Positions 45,661 through 57,900 of a stretch of DNA of 64,000 bases are shown here, one piece after another. A model generated the notes under the pieces. That model made no database searches. It worked only from the letters and a program-made list of their open reading frames with translations, and was not told the origin of the DNA. Numbering within the stretch: the stretch's first letter is position 1; every line of letters begins with the position of its first letter. Made by a program: the position numbers and the translations under genes. This stretch comes from Branchiostoma floridae (taxonomy: Eukaryota; Chordata; Leptocardii; Amphioxiformes; Branchiostomatidae): NCBI RefSeq assembly GCF_000003815.2, contig NC_049997.1, positions 13,793,533 to 13,857,532 on the forward strand, written 5' to 3'.

Positions 45661-48577
45661 ACTCAAGGAGTATTGAGCATACCTTGATTGGTAAGCGTTG
45701 CCATTGTAGACCCATCAATACCCTCCAAAAGCCAATTTTCTACATTGATATAACGTTATAGTTGTTTTTTTGCGATAAATGTTGAAATGACTGAATAAGT
45801 CTGAAGTGATAATTAAGCTATATAATTTCTCTTCGAGTATCTCTAAACTCTATTAGCACCCTCCACTTAGGGTCCCTCAAGGGACAAATCACTAAATTAC
45901 ATAGGGTTTGCGCAGTGAGATAGCTGTTGTTGTTGATCTCCGTTTATAATGCCTATTTTTCGCTTGAAATAAGTCTACACCGCCTTACTAGATATTTCAT
46001 TTTCGAAAATATGATGAAATATAAGTATTAAAGAGTTACTATTTCTTCTCAGAGCCTAATTGACTATCAATGGTTTATCCCCAATCACCTAATCACATGA
46101 CGCAAACCTTTACTCCCCTTTGATAAAAACCAAACGCGTTCAATTTGAAAATAAGCCTTCGCCATCCAACCAGTTAGGATTGCTTTTAACATTTTATAGC
46201 ATACAAAAATATCGCATTATTAAATTTTATTCCGGCAGATATCATTTTAAACATTCTGTACTTGTTTTAATGCTGTTTTGTTATGATATTTTAGGTACGT
46301 TTTTACGCGGTGGCCACAGCTGGCCAGAAAAAGCCACGAAGCGTGAAGGAAAGACCTTTGATCAACTTGAAGCTGCAAACTTGATGATGCAAGCCGACAA
46401 ACTTTCCGTAAGGCTCCGATCCTTAGATCTACCACTTCACAACCCTACCATGATCTAGTAATACTAACCTTAATCCATTTATCTTTAACGGCTTTGCTAT
46501 AAAGTCGTCGCCGATTTTCCGTTTTGTGGCTGTGACCTTTGAACTTGCAAAAGGAGGAGGAGGTTATTTCCGGTATTTTGGAGTTCTCCTTCTTTTTCTT
46601 CCTAACTAACATTTCTGTCGAGATTTCTCCGGCTGTATCAACTGCACCTGCTTTGAACACATACAGAGGCATAAGTTGATGGTGTTTCTGACAATCCAGG
46701 TAACGTTAGAGCGATTTTGTGAGTGTATTTTGATGTGTCAAACGGGGAACGTTATACGCAGTTTCTTAAGCTTAGTGTCCACGGTGGGCGGGGCGGAAGT
46801 GAGTTTATTTGTAGAAAAACGTACTAGTAGTTCAAGGATGTCCATAAAATTGAACAAGTACTTTAAGATGTATGCAGTATCCCTCAGTACGCTGTAGACG
46901 AACTTAAACTTGTTCTAGACATTTCTGTATTAGTGTTAGACTTAGAGACAGTCCGCAGTTCCGATACACTTTGAGCTCGTATCTTAGCAATGGCGTTGGG
47001 CCGCTACCTTCTTAGCGAGGCAGAAATTTTTCTCAGAGAGGTGTGACGATCTTCATATTATAGAGTCTGAGAGCCAGTTGCACTATGATGATATTTGTCA
47101 ACAGGAGAAACAGTGTAAACAATACAGAAGTGTTTATGTTTGTTGTTTTTATTTGGTCACTATATTAATACACATTCTCAAGTTTAGGGTTGGCTATCTA
47201 TTTATGATGTGTCAATGCCATATCTTCTGACATCGTATACTTCAAGCAGATGTTGGGAGCAATTCTTGTTTCCTACTCATTTTTCTTGGCCCTATAGGCC
47301 CTACCACCCTGCCAACATGTGTTTTACATTAGTGTAGCATCTCTTGAGCAATATCACCTCCATTATAGGGGTATTGTCTAAAATGGTTGTGTATGTGTGT
47401 TTACTCCTATAACTCAAGATCCTTTCGATGAATTTGTATGAATTTGGGTCCTATTTTGAGTACATGGATGTAAACCAAATAGACATGATTTTTACCTCCC
47501 TTGCAGTATTTTCAGGTACTGCAGCATTAACATTACAGGCCCATATCTCCTTCCTGAAGGTAGTGTGGCATAATCCATGAACATATCAGCTGACCACATT
47601 GACAAAAAATAACCCTTATACTAGTTATAGGTGGGGAGACAGCTGAGGTTGATGAAAGGAAGGGTCAAGATTTTTCTGTGTATTGACAAAAAGTAAGCCA
47701 GTTCGCAGTTTGAACTACACGTGTGAGATCAAAGATGAAGGCTCAAGCCCCTAACTTTTGAAAGTAAGTCCTTGTCTGAACACCATGTTACAGTTTTGTT
47801 TATGTCTCAGGGGCTTAAACTTTAGCATATTAGTATTACTAAGATTGCATCACACCTCACATGTGTAGATTAAACAAACAGACCATAAACCAGCCCATAC
47901 ATGTCCATATGCCAAATGCTACCCATCCGTGACTCAAATAACTGTCCCAGCATGGTTTGGCCTACATTTGTGTACTGAAGGTCATAGTGACACATTCCCC
48001 AAATGATCCTGGCAATTAATCACATCCAGATTGTGTTATGACGGTTCTGGCCTGAGTGTACTTACTAGTAGTAATATGTCAAGAGGATCTCGGCATTTTC
48101 ATTTTTGTTTTCCAACATAAGGCCGCTTTTCCCTCATGACACAAATTTTCCACATTGCTACAATTTTGCATTGAATTGTGTGTTATTATGTTTAAATTTA
48201 GGTTAAATGCTATACTCTCTGTTGAGTAATTTGAAATCATTTCCCTAACAATGTATGGTGTGTAAAATAAGCTGTTGAAGTTTCCAGGTGTACTAGTACA
48301 TTTTGGCATAATATACATGCATCTTGAGGACGCCTTTCGTAGAATTCGATACTTCAGAAAATCAACTCATACATATGCATGCACATGAGTAGTCTCGCTG
48401 GAGGTGATTGTGCATATGTTAAAACGTTGATTTGTGATTTAGAAGCATTGGAATTATACAGTGTGCTACTGTTAGACTAGGTTACCACCACTAGAAAATG
48501 TGCCTTTGGTAAAGGCAGAATATGCTTTCAATGTATCTTTTTATAAAATGATTACTTAGTATTTTGTACTTTCACAG
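45661..48577. other. Intergenic and upstream region of RAB3IP
   Basis: No coding exon could be confirmed. A short ATG frame at 46990-47043 ends before a possible donor, and 46670-46700 also ends in 'ccag/gtaacg'; either might be a non-coding first exon of the plus-strand gene, but neither splices in frame. 47935-48200 is duplicated at 50375-50815. Confidence 0.35.
47935..48200. repeat. Duplicated ~260-bp segment, copy without MITE
   Basis: 'ataactgtcccagcatggtttgg', 'gtgacacattccccaaa', 'aattaatcacatccagattgtgttatga' and further downstream 'ggccgc/ggccac...aaattttc' match 50375-50815 in order. Confidence 0.85.
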
Positions 48578-48997
48578 GTACAGAAACCATTGACCGAGGA
48601 GCCATCATAGCGAGGCAGGCATCGTAGACCTCCGTGCATTGTTGACCTTGAAATACGGACTGAAGGTTAATTGGGATCTAGGAATACAATACCAGCTGTC
48701 CAGCACTGTCTGCCAGGACCTGATGTTTTACAAGTGTTGCTGACAGGATGGATAGAAGGTTATCCATTCAGAGTTATACAAACGTTGGTGGGAGACCATG
48801 GAAAATGTTTGGAGGTGGATTCATGCCATAAAGTCATGTCTATAGTATTCCAGGGACATGACAATCCATGTTTAGTTTATAGAGAAGTTTACGTGACTTA
48901 TACTTGAAGTTTTGAGCGTTAAACTGGGCGAGATTTCGGAAAACAGACAACTGCTAGACTCTGAAGTAGAGGTAGAGGTCAAACGAAGGTCAAAGCC
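48578..48997 (+). other. RAB3IP: 5' UTR part of a RAB3IP exon
   Basis: A clean acceptor (tttcacag at 48570-48577) precedes this stretch, which has in-frame stops and runs into the ATG at 48998 without a donor. At least one upstream non-coding exon is implied. Confidence 0.6.
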
Positions 48998-51900
48998 ATG
49001 AGTACTGATGATGATAGTTCCAAAAATGGTGAAGCAGCATCTGGGATGCACCGAAGTGGGAGCGACAATGTTCTCGTGAAACCGACAGTACGCTTTCACG
49101 TTGAAAACTGCGAGGAAACTGAAAAACAGTCTGAGAATGGCACTGTTGAAAGCCCAGAGCACAAAGAGGAATCAGTGGAAAACGGAGATCACGCGTTCTC
49201 TGAGGAAGGCTCGCCAGTGCGACCGGAAGGACAGGGTCTAGCGACGGAATCTCCACGGATACGCAGTCCGTCTGTGGCAGAGGTGAAGGGAAAGGCGTAC
49301 GAGAGATTACAGGAGGAACTAAGTCGAGCACAACAGGTACACATCATCATTTTTGTCTATTGTTGCAGACATGCAACTGACACGTATTGTTTTTTACAAT
49401 GTCTTGCTTATCTTAGTTTACTATGATCAACCAGAAAAAAGGAAAGTTAGAAATTAAAGCAGATCACACAAAGCTACTCTTACTAGTGAAATGTAGACAT
49501 AGTCTTAGGGTTATAACAGTAGTTCTCCTTTATCCGTGAGGTAACCTATTTTCCCAAAACCAAGAACATTAGTTTCAATATTTGCAAAATATTGCAAAAG
49601 TTGAAAACACCGTCAGTCAACATGATAGCCCTAAATACTCTGGTTTTAATAGCAACGGATATAGGTTACCCCGCAGATAAAGGTGAACTAGCGCTAATAC
49701 CACATTATCAGGAAGAATTCTGTTGTGTGTTCCATTTACCTAATTGAATTGTTAGTAAAAAACAAATGAATCGTTAATGATCTGTGTGCTGTTTTGTTAT
49801 GAAGGAACTATTGCTGAAAGATGAAGAGTGTGAGAAGTTGTCTCGTGTCCGGGACCAAATCGGCCAGGAGCTGGAAGAGTTGACAGCCAGCTTGTTTGAG
49901 GTAGGAACATTTTGTCCTGTGTTGGAGGAAAACTAGATATAATGTAGCTTTCATAAAGGTCATCGCATTTTCACATCTGTATCTGTAAAGCCAGTATAAC
50001 TGTCCTTGGCTTTGGCACAACACAACAGCTTCACAGGCACACAGAGCGGCAACAGCTGGTTACATGTATTGTACATTGTGTCTCACACTGAACAACCTGT
50101 CACATGGAACCTTTGCACATTTGCCAGCTAGCATTGTTTGAAGTGAGGATGCCCTACTGTATTGGATGGCAATGAATTTCACTCTGCAATATTTCTAAGA
50201 AAAACAAATTTCATTGTTAAATTGGTAAGATATACATGTATGTTAATCATGCTCATCATTGTTAAACAGGAGGCCCATAACATGGTTAGGGAAGCCAATG
50301 TGGCACGGGCATCTGCAGAAAAAAGACTGAAGGAAGCCAACAGTAAGGTAAGAAAAACATGTGCCAATGCTACTCATCCACATTAAATAACTGTCCCAGC
50401 ATGGTTTGGTCTACATTTGTGTACTGAAGTGAAGGTCATGGTGACACATTCCCCAAACGATCCTGGCAATTAATCACATCCAGATTGTGTTATGATGGTT
50501 CTGGCCTGTGCGTACTAGTCTGTCTGAGATTGTCTCATTTCATTTCCAAAGGCATACAGTCAAACCTGTCTATAGCGGCCACTCAAGGGACCGGACAAAT
50601 TTGGCCACTATAGACAGGTGGCCTCTGTATAGAGGTGGCAGCTTGTAGATAAAATACCCAAGGGACTGACAAAAAGTGGCCACTATGGATAGGTGGCCCC
50701 TCTGTAGAGGTGGCCCCTAATACAGGTTTGACTGTATTTACCGATAAGGCCACAAATTTTCAACATTGCAATGATTTTACGAAATGTGTTTGTGTCAAAT
50801 TTAGGTTTTTAAGTTTTTAAGGTAGTTATAATTTTATGTAACATATTATGTCCTCTCAGATTGACATGCTTCAGGCTGAGGTGGAGGCCCTGAAGACTCT
50901 GGTCATCACGTCCACTCCCAGCATGCCCAACCACCAGCACCACCCGCAGCTCCAGGCCCCCGCCAAGTCCGGCATCACGGCCGCGCACTTCCAGACTCAC
51001 AAACGCTCCACCAGCTTCGAGCCGCAGACTGCCAAACAGAAACAGGCAGCCGCAGCCGCAGTGGTGCCACCGGAGGGTAGAGAACAGGAGGAGGTTGAGG
51101 TACAGTACACCTATCGGCTGTCACAGGCTTTAGCTAGGATTTTATTATAGGGGTCCAAATTTCTTGGTGAGTCGCATAAGTAATATAGGCTCTACTGTTG
51201 TAGGGGGTCCGGGGGCATCCACTTTCCATGATGCAGAGTTTTAAGATAATTTTAAGTTAAAATGGTGCATTGTAAGTCCTGCTGAGGGGCAAAATTACTG
51301 CCAGAGAGGTCACAGTTGAAGACTGAGACCACAAATGACCTAGTGGCATCCCTGGTCAATCAGAATTTCGTGCTTGTCAGAGGATCTGCTCCCCAGTGTA
51401 AGGGCGGCTAGTACAAATGTACCATTGGCGCATGCCTGGCTAAAAGCCTGGTCTGTCACTCAGAATTTGAAATAAAAGTCTCAAGTACATGTACATGTTA
51501 GTTTTTATCTCACAGTCAGGCAGACTTGCCAATACAATAGTACCCATGAAAATCAATGATTGAACATTACCAGGCCCTAAGTCTACAGGTTTTTTATTGT
51601 TGTTGACTTTGCTGTTCTCCAGCTTGACCCTACCCTACATCAGGAGTTCGTGACGTGGCGGAAGAGTCCAAGTCTAACGAGGGACGTGCCATTTCTCGCC
51701 AGGATATACAGTGAAGACATCCTGCCATGTCTGGAGTTTAAAAATGCAGAGGTGAGGATACCAGAAACCTTCGAGTAATCTAAAATCTTCATGTGAATAA
51801 TAACAGAACAGTAGAATAATCTCATTCACTGTTTGACACATGTGTAGTCTAATATATTGTGGGTAGCTGGAAGGGCACTTGCACTACATAATAGCCTTTG

Positions 51901-54900
51901 ACTTAGACAATACACAATACACAATATAGAATCTGTACAATTCATTCAAAATATCGAGGTAAGAAAGTTTAGATGCACGTCATAAACTGAAAATTGTGTG
52001 CGAAAATTTGTAAAGATGGACTGCAATGGTTTCACGTGTGTTTATCTTTTAAGATAATTTTGTTTGTTTGTTTTTTCCAGTTGGCTGCTGCAGTTCAAGA
52101 GGCAGTAGAGAAGAACACATTGTGTATAGAGCCGATAAACGGAGTATCATCATTTCCAAGGTCAGTTTGTTTCTTTAAACCTTTGGTTTTTAATGAGAAG
52201 CTCAAATCAGCCATGGATACATGTAAACGACTTATTAAGTGTTAACAAGAAACTACGATAAAAATATTCGTGATGTATTTTTCATTGTGTGCAGCTGACA
52301 GTGGCACTGGTACTATGAATCTTAAAATATTCAGTGTACTTTTAAGGTCTCAGTTATTGCAGCAACCTCTACTTATTACTTGTTATAGCTGTTACTTCAA
52401 AGATACCACAATTTTTTTTTCTATTGTCCTGAAATCTAATGGGTACAATGGCTTCACATGTATTTATCTTAAAGTTTATCACTGTTTGTTTGTTTGTTTT
52501 TTCAAGTTGGCTGCTTTCAAGTCCTGAAATCTAAGTGCTGTGATTGTAACGCCAGTTCACCTTTATCCGCAGGTTAATTAACCCATAGATCTATTTCCGT
52601 TGTTTGGAGAAACAAGGTATTTAGGGAAATCAAGTCAACGGACTTTAGTCTCAAATTACAAAATGTGAAATGAAAATATAGCAGTTTGATTCTGGAAATA
52701 TTGTAGTTTGAAATCACCATCAGTTGTTATCCCTAAATACCTTGTTCCATAAAAGAACAGATTGAAGTAGGTTACCCTGTGGATAAAGGGGAACTCGCAT
52801 TAAGTAAGTTTAGAAACTTATCAGAGAAATAAATATGACTTGTGACCCTTTGTGTACCACAGGTTATGTGCTCTAAGTCAGGTGACCAAAGTGTGCAAGT
52901 ATAGACTCAAACTAGAGAACGACGACAAGACATACAACATCTCACAAGCCACCAGGAATAGGGTAAGATGTCTGTCACATAAAATCATAAAGTCCTTTCT
53001 AATGACTCTATGTCAACTATGTACTGTAATGTTGGCACATTGTAGGACCATTGTTACTGTATTCATACTGTAAATAATTAAATGTTTGTGGTGATTTAAT
53101 CTTGGGGCTCTCCATGGAGTTCTTACTGCAACTATGAACGTAAAACACTTAGAATGCCTCAAATGCCTCTCCTGCAAAGTCAAGTCCCCTCAAACAGTAC
53201 CTCAAGATGTGAAAGCATGAAGATTACCATTTGATGATTGTGTAAACATTTTTTATTGTTTCCAACAGATAGCTGCCGTATGTGACTTCATGACGTATAT
53301 CAGATATATCCAGCTTGGATTGGTCAAGTCAGTAGGTATGTACAGTTTGATATTGTATGTTCTAACAGATAAAGTATCCTAATACTTTTGACATTGTGGG
53401 GTTAGTGTATACTTTTGGACGTATACAGCATGAGTATGAAACTCACCTGCCTAGTAGGCCTGCTACTTGACGCGCTTTCCAGCGCCTTGAGTTGTAGAAA
53501 TCATCAGTCAGGTCCACCTGTCCTTAGCCGTTTCGTCCCCTATCCTGAGACAGCCTCTAGGTGGGGGGACAGCAGGGCGAACGTCTTCGCTCTGCCTCTC
53601 TACAACTCTTCTGACTACTTCTCCTTGATTCCCCACTTCGGATCTTTCCTCTTCACCCACAGCCAAAAGCTGCATCGCTCCACTTCTTCAGATAACGCTT
53701 TCACTAACTGCTTGTGACTAATGGAGAGTTCTCTACAGAGGCGTGTGATGGATGTTCCTACGAACCCCCTGCATCCTACTTCTACTGGGTATAACAATGC
53801 CCTCCAACTGTTCTCTACACACTGCTGTACAAGGTCCTGGTATTTGAGCTTCTTCCTCTCAAATGCCAGCTGGACGTTTTCTTCCCAAGGGACGGTTAAC
53901 TCAACTATGATCACTGTTCTCTGTGCTGGTGACCAAAGCACTATGTCCGGGCGCAGAGTTGTTTCGCAGATGGTTCTTGGGAAGACTAAGCGGTTGTCCA
54001 GGTCGACTGACATCTCCCACCCTCCTTTACTCATCAGACCTTCACTTCTCCTTCTGCTGGCTGGAGCTGCTTTCTGCCCTTCCTTGACGAAAGGGATGAA
54101 GGACTGGTTCTGAACTCCATTGCTGCTTGCCTTCTTCCTTCCCTCCTCTAAGGTTGCAGCTAGGATTCTCGGAGCTTGGTTGTGACGCCAGGTGTATCTT
54201 CCCTGTTTTAAAGAGGTAGTGCAGGCAGAAAGGATATGCTTAAGGTTGGCCTTTTTCGCCCCGCACAACTCACAAGATTCCTCCTTTGAATACCATCTGC
54301 TTAGGTTTCTTGGACATGGGAGGATGTCATAGGCTGCCCTTATCAGGAAACTTAGTCTGAGGTCTGGTTTCTCCCACATGTTTTTCCACGTTAGCTTTCT
54401 GTCCACTGTGCTCTCCCAGTTAATCCAGGCTCCCTGCTGGTGTTGACCAACAACCTTTACTTTTCTCTCTTCTTCCATCATTTTCTTCACCTCATCCACT
54501 ACCAGTTGTTTCTTTTCTCGCTGGGTGGCCTTGTCCCATCTCAGGGTTCTTTCACCCCTTTTTCACTCACAATCTGTGTGGTTTGCCCCAACAAACTAGG
54601 GGTGTTGCACAGTACAAGAACAAGAACAAGAACCCCATCCAAGACCACACCTCCCCTGCTGTACAGCTCCTACTATGTCTCTATGCTTGAGCCTGCTGAC
54701 AGCTTGGTCAATCACTTCATCTGGGTTCCACTTTCTCCCTGTTTTCTGCCCTCTGTAAGCTGCTCTAACTGCGTTGTCCTGTGACCACTTCAGCTCTAAA
54801 GCCGTTCGCACTTTCTCCAGCTTGTATTCCTCTGTAATGGAGGTAAGTGGGAGGGTCAGTTTGTTTCTCCCGGCTAATGCAGTCCTAGACAGACATCGTG

Positions 54901-57900
54901 GAACACCCAGCCACTTCCTTACAAACGAGTTTGCTTTTCCCTCGACTTGGTCAGCTGTTGAGAGGGGTATGTCATACATCTTCATACTCTCATGTCCCTA
55001 ATAAACGTACCGGGACGTTTATTTTTTTCAGCCTCACAATCCACCCGGTACGTTCTTATTTTGGACGGTACGTTTATTTTTTTTTCTGAAAATTGGGGAT
55101 TTGCTAAGCCAAGACCCTCAAAGATTTGAAGTTTTTGGGGTTTCTGCCCATATTTCCGCGGTATTTTTGCTCAAAATTCCCTATTTTTCGGGCGAAACGG
55201 CGCGGATTTCAATGAGCGTGTACGCGTACGCGGTACTCTTTCGGTGATTTCGGTCGATCTTGCTAGGACGCTACAAAGTAAATGTTGTTCTTGGGGGAAA
55301 ATAAAACACCACACTGACGTTTTGAAATACAATTTTTACATAAATAACTTTTAGTTTTAACTTAGTAGTAGTTTATAGTCTCTGTTTACATCGTGCGCTT
55401 TCGGCAGCGAGGCGGAAGAGTGATTCATTCACATTCGTTGACATAATAAATGCTGGACGTAAAAATAACAACTATAACATCGTTTCCCTTGTGATATGAG
55501 TTTTGACGCCGCAAATTCTCCAAAACGACAGGAATTCGTCGGTAAAAACAGCAAGTTCATAATCATTTCTAAGCGTCAACCGCCACAACTTTCCTTTGTA
55601 GATGCATGTGCCATTATGCCGAGGTGGTCACGTCGAAATAAAACGTTCTCTAAGTAGGCTTATTTCTTTGACAAAAATCAACCTTAGTCTAGTTTTCACA
55701 TAAGTAACTTTTATTTATTAGATTTTAATCGTTTTTATCCGTAATCACTGTAGTTTATGCAACACATCAGAAATCTTGTTGCGATATTTTACTTTGGTAA
55801 AAGTGGAGTCGTCCACTGACCCCTAGTGACCTTGTTTATCAGCTGCTGCGACGCCATGTTGGAGGAAAACGCAAAGACGGAGATTTCCATTTTTGGCCCG
55901 CGGAATACGAAAATTGGGACAGCTTACATGCATTTCAAGAACCTAAAACATCAGATACATGAACGGACGGTCTATTTGTAAAATCTGCCCATATAGCCTT
56001 CCAGTCTGCACAGAAATGACGATGTAGAGAAGGGTAGAATCGATCGAAGTGCAAAGAGTCTGAGATGAGAAAAAAACGCCACGTGAATTCAACATCACTT
56101 CGCATAAAATCACATAATTTTGTACAATGTTTCCTTTATTCAATGTCTCCTTCATAAAGAGTCCGAGTTGAACCGACATTTTGCTGATGTAGTACAGAAA
56201 AAAAAGTGATCCATTCGTGGATAATTTACTATTTAGCGCAGCGTAACGCGGCCGGCCACGCGCCCGTGACGGCAGTGTTGGCATAGCGGCCGGACTGAAA
56301 ATCGTCTGGCCGCGACCGCATTCGACAGGTGACCGCTATAGACTATTTCTTAATGCTTAGGTCAACGGGAAAAATCCAAGGGACCGACGAAAACGGACCG
56401 CATGGCCAGTTACGTGGCCCCTATACTCAGGTGACCCATAAGGCAGGTTTCACTGCGAATTTTTACCTTTTAAAATTTTTTTTTACCTTTTAAAAAATTG
56501 AGAAAACATCATGATTCGAACAAGATATCTATAGTTCTTCAGCTCATCATTTATAGAACTATCTGATGTGGTTCTTAGGCATAAATGAATAAAAAGACCT
56601 ACCTGATTATCATCTCCTTTTCTTTGGACAGAAGTCATGGAGGTAGCATGGTCACAGTTAAATCAAGGTGGTTAAATACATGTCAATTTGGTTATTTTCC
56701 GGGGGGTATGTTTATTCCGGAGGGTACGTTTATTAGATATTGACGATTTGTCCGGGGGGTATGTTTATTCCGGAGGGTATGTTTATTAGGGACATGAGAG
56801 TAGGCCATTTGAGTCTTGGTAACAGGACACTCTGAAGACACCACACTTTCAGTTTGCCCGGTAGCTCACACTTGTCTATCGCCCTTAGGCCTTCCACTGC
56901 TTGTTTCACCAGCTCTTGTCCTCGCTTGGTGTCAGCTATGTCACATGTGTAGAGCCGTCCCAGGCTTTTTACAGGTTCCTGTTGGATTGTGGGAATGTCT
57001 TGGTTGTTTATTGAGAAAACTCTGTTGCTGATTTTCCCTTTCCTTAATGACAGACTTCTGGATTTACTGGGCTTGAATCTCATCCGCGCCCAATCTGTTA
57101 ACTCTTCTAACCTCTGCAGTACTCGTCTGGTACACGGGGCAGTCCTGAGAATGCTGGTTACATCGTCCATAAAAGCCCTGAGTGGCGGAAGTCTTTGTCC
57201 TGATGGCAGTTTTATTCCACCTGCCACTTGTCTTGCACCTATGAGGAATATTTCAAAACCCAGAACAAAAAGGAGAGGTGAGATGGTGCAGCCCATGGCT
57301 ATTCCCTTTTCCAACTGTTGCCATCCTGTAGTGAACTGTGGTGTGGTTACACTAACTCTGAAGTCCTGGAAGTAGTTCTGAATCATGGTTCTAATGGTCT
57401 CTGGTACCCAGAAGAAGTTCAGTGCATAGTGGATCACGCTGTGCGGTACTGCCCCATATGCATTGGTGAGATCTAACCACACTACGTGCAGGTCCTCCTT
57501 TTGGCGTCTTGCCATCTGTATTTGTTGCCATATTGTGCTTGCGTGTTCGATGCATCCAGGAAAGCCTGGCACCCCTGCCTTCTGGACTTCAGTGTCAATG
57601 TAGTTGTTGGCGAGCAGGTAGGATATCATCCGCTTTGCTAAGATGGAGAAGAACAGCTTTCCCTCTACATTCAAAAGTGATATATTTCGGAACTGTTTGA
57701 TGTCTGTGGAAACTTTCTCCTTTGGGATTAGTACTCCTCCTGCTCTTCTCCAGGCACTAGGGATACACTGTTTCTTCCACGCAACTCTAAATAGCTTCCA
57801 AAGCAGTCTCCCGATCTTTGGGCACTTCTTGTATATCTGATAGGACACACCGTTTGGCCCTGGTGCTGAACCAGCCCTCGCTTTCTTGATAGCCGTCTCC

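Noticed and set aside
46445-46672. DERA first exon at 46650
   Set aside because: A short ATG segment ends at a weak possible donor in the right phase, but its residues do not resemble the family; the 45473-45503 exon matches both sequence and phase.
46990-47043. Coding first exon of RAB3IP (ATG before a GT)
   Set aside because: Joining it to the acceptor at 48578 meets an in-frame stop soon after; it could only be non-coding.
55943-56284. Transposase in the 1.8-kb TA element
   Set aside because: The 113-codon frame has no DDE/D pattern or helix-turn-helix that I can recognise.
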